From Anticarsia gemmatalis (lineage: Eukaryota; Arthropoda; Insecta; Lepidoptera; Erebidae), in the NCBI RefSeq assembly GCF_050436995.1, contig NC_134770.1, positions 2,862,501-2,926,500 on the forward strand: a stretch of DNA of 64,000 nt. Reading direction: 5' to 3'. This document shows positions 25,601 to 37,600 of this stretch, piece by piece. A program made the position numbers and the translations under genes. The stretch's first letter is position 1; each line of letters opens with the position of its first letter. The notes under the pieces were generated by a model. It had not been told where the DNA came from. It did not search any database and saw only the letters and a program-made list of their open reading frames with translations.

Positions 25601-28600
25601 AATATAATAATATCAGATCAGTCATAGTCTCTTTTATAAGTAAGATACGTACGAGTTGCACCAAATACGGTAATCTAACTCCAATCTTAGATTACAAGTT
25701 AATTTAGCAAGTTAACCTATCACATGATTGGCTATTAGCGACAATAGCTTACAATCACATAGTTCCACAAACAGATTACCTGATGACAATGTAATAGTTA
25801 ATTTACCTTAAAGCATAATTAGCTCGTAGTTACATGGTATAATCAATCTGCATAATTGTCCATGGGTTGGTGGTCAAAGCACTTTGCGATGGACAATTTC
25901 CTACCAATATTGGGCTAGTTATTAAGTTTGTATTAATACTTTTTGTGAAGGAATATTGGAATGCGTTCAGCGCCCCTAGCGTATTTTAAAAGAACTGTTT
26001 GACAAGTATTTTTTAAATGTTAAGTATTCAGCAGAAATAGAAAACAATTGTAGTATGTTGTTGTTTCTTTTAATTGGTAGAGATTACAATTTTATTTTAT
26101 GAAAATTAAAGGAATTAAATTTTATTTTGCAGTGAATTACAAAAATGATTTGATTGCTTAGTTTTGTTGATGACGCTACTTTCATAGTTTTACTGACAGA
26201 AAGCCTTGAAGGTGAACAAGCTCCAAAGTTAATTCGAAAAACTTTAAAAAAAGGTTATTTTTATACATAAAAAACAGACAAGACACTAAAAAAACTATTT
26301 AACAACTTGTTATAACGAAGGTTATTTCGATCAATCTTCACAATAGACTAGACAGCCTAGTTATTTTCACAACAATTATTCAAAATGACCCCGATTTCCC
26401 CGAAAAAATACCCTCTATTTTCTTCATCTTTGAAAAACTGTTTCATCCCAAAACGTTTTCGTTATTAGGGACTTTTTTCGGACCCTTTGTCCGTCTTCTA
26501 CAAAGGTTTCAAGGGTCATAGTTAAGTCTAGCTTTATCTAAATGGACCTTAAAGTCTTGAGGCCAAATAGTATTCAAATTACGAAGCTTTGAGGGTTGAA
26601 ATTCGGTAAAATATTCATTGTCTCCTCAGTGAGGTCAGTCTGGCAACGCATTTATAACTGAACTAGTTTTGAAATGGCTTTGGCGGTTAGAAAGGGGCCT
26701 AATTTACCCACATTTTTGGTGTTATTTCACGCCTCCGTGAGTTATAATTTATGAGTGAAGTTTTTAGTTAATTTTCGAGATAGTGGCTGCCAATTTTGAA
26801 AGTTATTTTAGTTTCTTTGTGCGTTCGTGTAATATTCATATTTACATTAGCTTGTTAGATACAAGTTAAAATTGTGTGATGAAAATACAAACATGAAAAT
26901 GGTCTAGGGTGTTTTTAAAAGCCTTGTGATACGTTTGAAAAAATACCTTTTTTACACCCCATCCACTTTACTCCCTATAATAGTATTTAGTGTAATGTAT
27001 TCTCATATAGTAAAAGTATAACTTACCTAAACTATCAACACTTTCCGATTCCTTTGTACCAGTCAGTGGTATATTTGATGTTTCATCTTGTTGTCGTTTA
27101 TCTTTTTCATTTTTACCTGTAAACAAATATTTAATTGAAAATAAACATAAAAAATAATCGAGCTTTTTCACGTTATGATAGATTACCTTGTATGAAAGTT
27201 GGTAATCGGAAAAACTACACTTTATACGATTTCTGAATAATTAAGTATCGGTTAGTTTAATGTTTTTAAACTGTCGCGACTTGTACACATAACATTATAA
27301 TGCAACGGGTCTTAAACGAGATTGAAAATTAGGTAAAGGTTAGGTAGGATACCTTGTATGTTTCTTTATTTGTTTGCCCCACGTTTCGATCGAATTACAT
27401 TTTCAACCGCGTTTAAGACCCGTTACATTATAACATAATCGGTTAGTTTATCAAGTAGAATTTAAACCTAATGTCATATCTATTGGATAGGTAATCTAAC
27501 ACTTATCCAAAGGATTGAAACTGGTTCTAAATGTCCATGGTACTCACGATCTCGTTTATTGCAGTACTTGCAGCAGAATACAGCAGCCGAGACTGCTGTC
27601 ATGGCCGCGATCACCCCCACGGCTCCCAGCACTATTATGAGGACTGTTGTCAGTTCCACCTTCACGGGAACTTGAGCTGGTGGAATAGGAAGTTTTATGC
27701 GTATATTTTTTAGTTGGTAATATTTGAGTATTTTTTGGAGGTATGAGGAATTTTAAAATAAATATTCGTTTAAGGTCTGATTTGCAAGAGACATTTTTTT
27801 GTAGCTTCCAAATGGTGTGTTATGTAGCAATTGAGAACTAGTACGAGAATCTGAAAATCAGATTAACGTTGTAAGAATGAAAAACTAACAACATTTTAGG
27901 ATTTTTTAAGATTTTTCCACACGATTCTTGAAGTTATGTTTACTATAGAAATATTATGGCAAACTCTGTGGTTAGTTCAAAACATACACTAGGTACTTTA
28001 CGCGTGCGTTTTAGCGTTCGAGTAGAAGCCTAATCTAAACACATAACCATTCTTTGTACTGTGTAGTCGGGTAACACGCCTAATTCAACAAAATACTAAA
28101 ACTAACCTGTATGTCTTTGCGGGTACTTCAACAAACTGGACGTGAGCGTGAGTGCTTCGCTGAACCCTTTCCTATTGAAGGCTCTGACGGAGACGGCTAG
28201 AGAATTACTAGCCGATAGACCCGCTACTTCAAACTCAGGGTCATCATTGCTCACGTTGCGTAGGAGTAGACCGGTCGCCATGTCGAAAATCTGAGGGCAA
28301 AAAAATAGAGTACGATGCATGTCAATAAGCCACGTCAAAGGCCTTCGGGCGGCTTGAACAACTTTGACACTAGGTTGACTATACGATTTAGAAGAATGCA
28401 TATCAATGATATTTTCGTTTCTTATAGTGCTAATTTATTGAAAATATGAGGATAGAGATGTAATTGGTTTGATATGTTTTCATGGTGACACTGCTGAACT
28501 GAATTTAATGAAATTTGACTGTCGAAAGGCGAAGATAATTGTTGTAAAGTTTTTATGTGTCGAAAGGAGAAAATAATTTAGTTTTAAAGTACAGTTTTCA

Positions 28601-31600
28601 GTATCAGAGCAAGAGGACAAAGAAAATATTTTTTATATTATCTATACTAATATTATAAAGCTGAAGAGTTTGTTTGTTTGTTTGAACGCGCTAATCTCGG
28701 GAACTACTGGTCCGATTTGAAAAATTCTTTCAGTGTTAGGGTGCGTCCACATCTGGCGAACGTGCCGCGAATGTGCAGCTCGCAAGCCGTTTGCGAGCTG
28801 CCGGCGAGCTGCGCGCGTGCAGTCACGGCAATAGTTTGGTGCGCCTCTTTAGCGCAACTCATACAAGGCTCGTATAAAGGCGTGCGCGCGGCGCGCGATC
28901 TGCGCGTACTCAATCCTCGCGCTTACAGTTCCATTTACTGGCTCAGTACTTTCGAAGATGTCGGACGACACTAGTGCTTTTAATATAATTGCTGCATCAT
29001 TAGCTATTATATTACTGATAAAAAGGAAAAAAAAGAGACAACGGCGTTGGCGGGTAAGTTAGGGGTGCGGGGATTGAGACGCGGGTGGAAGGAAGACGCG
29101 AGCCGCTAGCGCGCCGCCCGCGCGCTGATCGCGTACGGCGCTTAGGTTGCGCGTGAACTGCGCGCGGGCGGCGCAGGAGCGGCGCTCGAACAAAATTGTA
29201 CGCGCGCAGCTCGCAAACGGCTCGCGAGCTGCACATTCGCGGCACATTCGCCAGATGTGGACGCACCCTTAGATAGCCCATTTATCGAGGAAGGCTATAG
29301 GCTATATATCATCACGCTACGACCAATAGGAGTAGAGTACCAGTGAAAAATGTTACAGAAACGGGGAAAATTATAATGATATTATCTTATGTGACGCAAG
29401 CGAAGTTGCGCGGGTCAGCTAGTCAAAATATAAAAGCGTAAATTTTTATATAAGCCGTTGACATATTACGGATTAACGCAAAAATATTGGTAGTTAGTTA
29501 CCGAGGTAAAAAATATAAATCCAGGAAAACGCCATAGATTTTCCCCATATTTTGGGCATTTACTTTTTACCTTTTACGTAAGCCCATTACGTTTCCATGG
29601 CAACGTACGTATACGTGCACGTACATGCGTATACACAATATACGCTGGTGTTCGTTACGTCATAAGGAAGCGATGTGAACTCATGGTAGACTAAGCATCT
29701 AATCTCATGGGTATTAGTAGTGCATTAAGCCAGCCCTAATAGCACAGCGGTAGCGCTTGCTGTTGCTAAGAACCACTTGGTTACAACTCGAAATCTCTCG
29801 AGGCGACTCTGCATCATTCGAAGTCGACCAGGGATACTGACTCGGGATTCAAACCCTTAAACCTATATAACCGTTGACTATTACAGCGCTACAGAATTAG
29901 TCACATTACGAGTGCATTACAATCTAATTTATATAAGTATATCTATTCTCATTTTATGCAAAAAGGATTATGTAAAAAGAAAAATATTTTTCAGCGTTTT
30001 TTGTTTCAAAAGTAAGGTTGCTCTGGTGGGTGAGTAAGTGATAACATATTTTGTGACTCTTTACTAACTTCCTAGTAAAGAGTCACAAAATATTTTATAT
30101 TACTTACTTCTAAAAGAAAAGACTGTCGTATCCCTCCATCATGACCCGGTGTGCAGTTCAGTGTTAAAGAGTCGTATGTCACGTTGGTTATCTCACACGA
30201 TTTGGGCGTTGATGGTTTATCTGTGGACAAGAAAAGTAGTGTTAAAAGGTAGTATGTATCTTTGATACCGTTCAAAATAAAACTCAATGCATGTTAGTTA
30301 AGGTACTTTCTTGGTTGTATTTTTTTTTGCTGATAAATAACACAAACAAGATTTTTTAAAAGCTTCTGTTCTGTGACTATTATGTGCATATTCTGATTTC
30401 TATTAGTTTACAGAGTCAATTATAATGTTGCAAGGATGAAAAGTAAATAAATTACCACGTCGTACCAGCCTGTCTAGATTTATTTTTGAAAACACTGATT
30501 TATACGATGTCGTTCGAAAAATTATTTCATCCATAGTGGAATAAATACATCAATTCGTATGGTTTGATAAAGTTCTTAAAGTACCAAATAAAAGCTAAAG
30601 TTATAGTACTCCAAAAAGTAAAAATAGCTCACAAAGATCTTTTGATCCTCTAATATTTTAGATCAATTCAATAGAAATGACGTTTGAAAATCAAACTAAA
30701 AACTTTATTACACATAAGAAAAGTTTCGATAGTCTTTGACACAAAGATTGAAAAGTCGCAAAGTGTTTGAATTTAAATGAGGTACTTTGAAACTATAGAG
30801 GCAGGGATACACTGGGGGACAAAATGTCTCACGAAAATAGATATTATGCCATGGTGTTGGCGATGTCGCGATACTTTATGTTCGTGGTGACCAACGAAAC
30901 GTATCATGTCGATGGGAGTCCCGCATGGTCAGACAACTTCATCCGGTTCCATATCTTTTATGGGTAACCCATCTATACTAATATTATAAAGCTGAAGAGT
31001 TTGTTCGTTTGTTTGTTTGTTTGTTTGTTTGAACGCGCTAATCTCAGGAACTACTGGTCCGATTTGAAAAATTCTTAAAGTGTTAGATAGTCCATTTATC
31101 GAGGAAGGTTATAGGCTATATATCATTACGCGACTACTAAAAGGAGCAGAGTACCAGTGAAAAATGTTACAAAAACGGGGAAAATTTTGAACCATTCTCT
31201 CTTATGTGACGCAAGCGAAGTTGCGCGGGTCAGCTAGTAAAAGATATAATAAGGGTTGGTTGAAGAAAACGTAAATTCCAATGCCTGCTTTACTTAATAG
31301 ATATACCAAAGTTTTATAGATTATTTTTGTCTTTAGACCGGCTCCCGAGTCCCGGCCCCCATGAATGGCTTTTGCGCTCACTGAGGGGCACACACCTTTG
31401 GCAAGCTATGATCTAGACTCTAATCAATAATTCCGGGTATATCCAAAACAATTTGTGAACCTAGATCATAGGTACGGAACTCTTTACTAAACTAAAATGC
31501 TAAACAAGTCTTAAATGCGATGACAACTTAGAGGTTACGATATATTTCAGATGTAAAAAAAATCGCTAAGCTAGGGCTATAGTGTAGCCCTAGCTTAAAA

Positions 31601-34600
31601 ATTGAGACTTTTCTTTGATGTATGAATGACAAGTTGTTTATAAAACTGGACGCGGGTCTGATTGATTTATAGGCCTTTAATAAACTGATCTGCAGTTCTG
31701 AAGTGCTTTGACAAAGACTTTTTTAAAAGTTATTCAGTTTAAAACTTCTCTTCAGTCCGATATTGCTGAAAAAGGCTTTTGATTTCAGTTAGTTGTTTGA
31801 AAGCGATTTAACTTCAAAGGATATTTAGATTTTGAGATTTGATTGATTCTTTGAGAAAGAACACGTAACTCATTAAAGACAGTAATAATTCATAACTAAA
31901 TAATGTGACCTTTGTAGAAACTTTGACAGACGTTCTTTTTATCACAGTTCTGTTGGAAATAATAACTTGTTTTTGGTCTTCTGCAAGATATCTATAAGCT
32001 CATATTTTCAGTAATGTGGGGGTAGGGTGTTACCAAATATCCAAAAAGCAATTCAAAAGTTCTGAAGTAAAGAAGAAAAATCTGTAATTTATACATCTTT
32101 AGCAGTAAATCGTATTGAAACATATCCTTTTAAGTCACGAAATAACTGTTGTAGCAGGTTTCGCTTTTCAATTACAAAAATTATTCACGTAAATACAAAA
32201 AAAAAGTCTTAAAAGTTACTGGACGCTGTAATCTGTAAGTTTGTCACAACTTACCTGCTGGTAGTATATGAAAAAGACACGGCTTGGTCTGTCGTCCGAC
32301 GGAGTTTGTTCCGGAGCACTGAACCCAACCGTAGTCAGCTGATGTGTTCACCATGTAGATGTAAGTGCCTATAACAAGGAATACAAAGTCAATTACAACT
32401 TTAAAAGGTACTTTAGTATTCATGATAAAAGTCACGCTGAATTGTGTAACATGTATTTAATGAATTCGGCACTAATTATTCAGAAAACTATGAATTTTTT
32501 TGCCTAAGCAAAGCAGATCCCGGATCCCATTAAAGCAGGTTGAATTTCATCAATGTAATTAAAGTAATGCCCAATAAAAACTTCACCTCATATAAAAAGG
32601 GAGGTGTCATCAAACAAATTCTTATTCTTTGGTATGAGATTTCAATTAATCACATAAGAAATCCGGTATTGGAAACTGAAACTTAGATTTCTGTTACAAT
32701 ATAATTAAAGTTCTTTAGATTAACTTAATTTGGAAGACAGTAAGTACAATAGTTTGTTTTATTATAGTGGTAGTTAGTATACAAACCTGGCATATTAGGC
32801 ACAGTCGTCATCGGCGAAGTTGTTAGTTCATGTTTGCTGTGTGCTGAGCTGTTGAACCACCAGTGATATGACATGGGTTCCTGTGAACAAAGACAATACA
32901 AATATCATTATGAATAGAGAAGATTGATTGAAGTTGATGATTTTGATTTTATTTTTTTTCATTTTGAGGCCAAAGTACATCATTTACAGCATTCCTAAAA
33001 ACGTATTTTGTGTTTTCGTTTCAACATGGTTGCTTAGCAGTCGAAAAGATACAATTATTTTTTTGGTATATTTTATTTAATACTGTGTTATTGGCGGAAT
33101 TAGGCATAAAGACAGGATCGCCACGAAAAGAAAAAACGTATTTCGATCGTCATCTGTATGACAAGACTTTTTATTCTCCAGTCAGCCTGCGACCACGGCC
33201 AGAACGTCAGGCATTCCTAGGTCGTCCTGGCCACTTTATGGTGACTGTTGAAGGAACACCGTCAGGTTTTTAGTCGGTATGCCCAAATTTAAAAGCCGGA
33301 ACGCCTAGCCGGCGGGAGAGCCCGACAGACCCCGCTACCTCCCTGGAGCGGGACATGCAGTAATGCATTTTCCTGACGAAAAAAAAAATAAAAAGAAAGG
33401 CATTCCTAGGTAAAATGCGTGTTCGTGTTAATTCCCGTATCCTCCTATAATAATTAACATTTAAGGTGAAAATTTAAAAGTCTGTCTGTATAATATGTAA
33501 GTAGGTACATCTCACAGCTGACCGTTTATAGCGAAACAATTTTAACGGAAACATACATAAACTACTTTATTAAATTTTAACGAGTTGTACAAGATACCTA
33601 GTGACTGCATAATTAGAGAATCAATCAATAATGTCCTCGTCCTTTCATCAAAATAATCCTGATAGCACAACAGATCAATTTTCACATTGATATAGTAAGT
33701 ACAGATTTCTAGGAAAACTAGTAACTAAAGTCAGGCTATTATGTATACATAATAGACAGAAATCTATCTGAACAATGACTTAATATTATAATAGTAGCCA
33801 GATTAATTACGATATCAATTCACTGTTGGAAATGTATTTCAAATTCAGTTGGAAGTCAATGGGAGTTATAATAGCTTTGATCAATTTAGTTTTTAATGTA
33901 GCTTCTTGTTTGAGTAACTTCTATGCTTTGTGAAATGATTTATATTGGTAAAATACATAATTATATTGTAAAAATGGCAGTTCGACCACCTTTATGTATA
34001 AAGAGCAACACCAATTTTGATAAAATTTTACAGATATTTTTAGGGATGAAGACAAGTGTCCAACAAAGGCCGCTTTTTTTTTCGAAACCAATACTTCCTA
34101 AACGGCTGCAAAAGGGGAGGGTATTTAGAAGAAGTGCGGTGCCGCGGAGGTCAGCTTGTATTATAAATCCAAAGTCAGTCTATTTCTCTGTTACAATTTT
34201 TTTAGCTAAACCATTGGTCCGAACCAGGCCCGAAACAACTATTCGGGGATCGCACAAATATTTGTTCCAAGAAATGTGTGGGAATCGAACCCAACGCCTC
34301 TCGACGCACTGTTAGTGTGACGACCACTATAACCACTACGCTAGGAAAGCCGGTTATAGATTGTAAGTCAGACTTATGGGTTGCATAATATATGTGAATA
34401 TAACAAACAAACAAAACTTAGCTAGTTTGTCATAAACAAATAAATTTTCATCAAAATTTTCTTAAGATACAAAATTAAATAACTAAGTCATGTATTATAT
34501 TACATATCGGATGTAGATCCGTCTCCCAAGAGAGCCTTCTCATGAATAACATAACGCACCATCAGTACTCTTATATTTACGCACTTTTTACACATTTTGT

Positions 34601-37600
34601 TACAGATTTTTTGATTTAGGCCGAAAGTAAGTCTTAAGAACATAATTTAATGCAACTAGATTGATTTTGTGATAATGGGTTTGTTATCTGACCTGCGGGC
34701 TTATCACGTATCTCAGTTGATAACTGGTGTTCGTCTATTGCTGCTTTGACGTAACGTGTTAATCACTATAATCTAAGAGAGAAAAGATGTACAGCAAAGT
34801 TTAATTAGTTGTCAACTGAGATACGTGATAGCCTCCCTGGTGAGACGTTGTAGACCACAGAATCAGATGTTGTGGATTCGATTCCCGGATTTAAAGCGGA
34901 ATTTTCAAAATTTAATTGGGAATGGGTAACGTACTCAGTATTGACACGCCTACAATTTCAGAACCAAGTTAAGCAACAGCTTTCAGCAATCGTTAACGGG
35001 ATCTCATTACATATTATTATATTATTCATATATTATTTCATATTATTTACGATTTTTCAGTACATACATAGAAATTTTCTATTAAAAATACCTTTTTTGA
35101 ATCCTAAAATAAAAGTAACTAGATCTGCCTGTGATATGGGAACCTAATGATTAAAAAATATATTTCTGTAACACCTCAAAAGGATTATATCATGTATCAC
35201 ACGTGTAATCAAAATTTAACGAAGCCTTTTCGCATATTTTTATATTAAAATACGTAATCTTTGATGTATTGAAACCTAAATATATTTAGGCGAACATAGA
35301 ATGATGAGAATATTCTGTGCTAAAATTGTACAGGATGGAAATAATAAAGATTTGTAATAAGGTTTCTTCACACAGATATGTAATGCGAGTTAAACGTCGC
35401 ACTTACGCAACGGTAGCGCAGCGTATTGCTTAACCGAGTACATTTTTAGACGAAATATTTTTAAAATTAGCTTAGGCAGAAGTTTAAAAAGTAACTTAAC
35501 CCTTAAACCCCGCGGAGTTTAAGGCCTAACCCCTACATTTCTAAATTAGATCTTTTGATAGCCTAATATTGCAATGATTAAATACATTAAGTAAGTAAAG
35601 TTCTTTTGACCCTGGTTCGTACTCTTATAACACGAAAACTTTTTTGTTTTGTTCTTATCCGAAATTCAGTAGGGTCCGTACAGCATGTTTTCTCAAAAAT
35701 ATGCTGTCAAGGGATTTGGCTCATGTGTATAAAACTGACAGAATACGCAGTCAATGACAATAATTAATAATTTTACGATAGTTTCAAATCATGACAAAAA
35801 ATCTTCGCGTTGGTTAAAGCAGTCTGTAGACGACTTAACCCTCGCTAATTTAGCATTTCTAAAGATCAATACTGGGGGTTACCGAAATAGGGATAAAGTT
35901 TAAAATAAAGCCTTTGGGAACCTTGAAAATTTGTCCTTGAATGAGTTCCCCAATCTTTTGTATATTAATCTTTTGTAACGAACTAGGTCTTAATGAAGTA
36001 TTCTTGAAGACATTTTTGGGCATATCTTTGAGGGTTTTTGATGAATAACGGTGAAGTTGATAAATGTAGTGCTAATACAAAAGCGGGCTAAATATAGCTT
36101 GCTTGTTTTATTTGGGGATCCGAAAGTTTAACATTATGAATGGTATAGTAAACATTTGCGAAATACTACAGTGTCAATTTAGTGAATGGACTTTCTTACT
36201 TTTTTTACAATATGTTATTAAAATTATTACGTAACTGATTTAGTAGCAGTAACGTATTACTACTATAAAACTGTTCTAAGGGTACATAAGGTGACTTGTA
36301 CCACTATGTTTTTAGAAGGCGATTTTTCATTCAACTATATTATTTTATCTTTACGCCCATATGTGTCCAATGTCCATCCTGACGAGTTTAAATTTGAGTT
36401 TCTATTCCAACTTTTTAATATCCCATCTTCCACAATAAGCTCACAATACCAAAATCACAGTAATCAACTATTTCTAAAGTATAATAATACCTTAGTAACG
36501 CTTTTTTAATATCACTATCAAGACACTACATTGTCTTATCAATCTACCTAGATGTCTTAGTACTAATCTGACAGTGACGTCACAACACCCTTACCTTAGG
36601 ATTAGCGTCCAGGTCGCACTCGATGTCAATGACCTCTCCTCTCGCCGCTCTCACCACGAGCGGCTGAGATGACTTGCACGTTGGTACGACTATAACAAAC
36701 ATTAATTTATATGAAGTGTATGACAGAAAGTAATTACGAAATAAGGAGTGCTTTGATAATAATATGTTTGAGAACAATTCCCGAATTTAGGGGAATTGAG
36801 GGGTTGCGCAGGGTCTTTTACAAACATAAAAACAAATTACATAAAGTTTAGTCAACCCTGGGAGTCAAACCCACGACACCCGCGCACAGAAGAGTTAAAA
36901 TAACCTCAAACTCTGACGTCATAGTTCTTGCATTTAAATTTCGGTATCGCAGGTCTTCGATTAGTTAAGATTACTATGCATTGCATTGCAATGCATTTGG
37001 CTAAACACGAGCAAAGTATAGTTGCTCGGAGTACGAATAATTATAAATATGGATTTAATATAAATTTTTAACGGTACTTCTAAAAAAATGTTAGGCGAGA
37101 TGAATGATTGGATTTTATTGTTTTTTATTTTAAATAACCATGTTTTTTTTTAATGATAGGTACCTTCTATATCCCCTTACCTATCTTTATCCTCTTAAGA
37201 CCATAAATTGTAATCGACCTACATATTATATTAAAATTTATCAAGACACATAGAAAACGTCTGTAGGTAAACATTTTCAACAGCAATACATAGGGTAAAG
37301 CACCCAGTAGTCAGCCCCCAACCAGTAGTCAGCCTTTACAGGCTTTATATCCATATAATTAGTGTAGAAAATAGTAAAGACCAATAAAATAATCATTAAT
37401 CGAATCTGTATAATCTTATTGACTAATATGCACAATTACGATTCGATAGCATGGCAGGTTGACGTGTTACACTCATTCTTATGAACTGACATCAAAGACA
37501 TGGCCAAAAACGTCGCCATTGCTATTTTTTTGTTAAGGATTCGTGTTTTAGTTTTTGGCATGTTTTTAAATGAATTTGATGCAATATGGAACGAATTGAT

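Larger units (their letters stand above)
28641..29422 (+). mobile_element. Helitron-like element, family 1, split by a nested insertion
   Basis: Complete ends (TCTATACTA after A; GGGTCAGCTAG before T). The body is interrupted at 28739-29268 by a 530-bp inverted-repeat element; removing that insertion restores the sequence of the other copies with TTA duplicated. It lies in the intron between exons 12 and 13 of the Side-like gene. Confidence 0.78.
28291..30107 (-). other. intron between exons 12 and 13
   Basis: Contains the split Helitron with its nested Harbinger-like element, the RFX-like site at 29591, possible SINE remains near 29735-29830, and the 21-bp palindrome near the exon 12 donor. 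Confidence 0.85.
30221..32254 (-). other. intron between exons 11 and 12
   Basis: Holds the Helitron at 30972 and the 13-bp hairpin at 31567. The rest is plain AT-rich sequence. Confidence 0.85.
32881..36594 (-). other. intron between exons 9 and 10
   Basis: 3.7 kb with the retroposon end at 33223, the SINEs at 34206 and 34826, and a 20-bp perfect palindrome at 33736-33755. The 130-residue plus-strand frame at 33923 overlaps SINE sequence and is not a gene. Confidence 0.8.

Noticed and set aside
28291..28401. Upstream extension of the exon 13 open frame to an ATG
   Set aside because: A good CAG acceptor lies at 28291-28293, and the frame after it joins exon 12 in phase; the extension is intron.
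29012..29281. 89-residue minus-strand frame rich in Arg and Ala
   Set aside because: It lies across the GC-rich right part and inverted repeat of the Harbinger-like element and reflects base composition.
31567..31597. MicroRNA precursor
   Set aside because: The stem is only 13 bp with a 5-base loop, far too short.
33923..34315. 130-residue plus-strand frame
   Set aside because: Its 3' half overlaps an inverted SINE with a B box, and the rest has no family resemblance or splice context.
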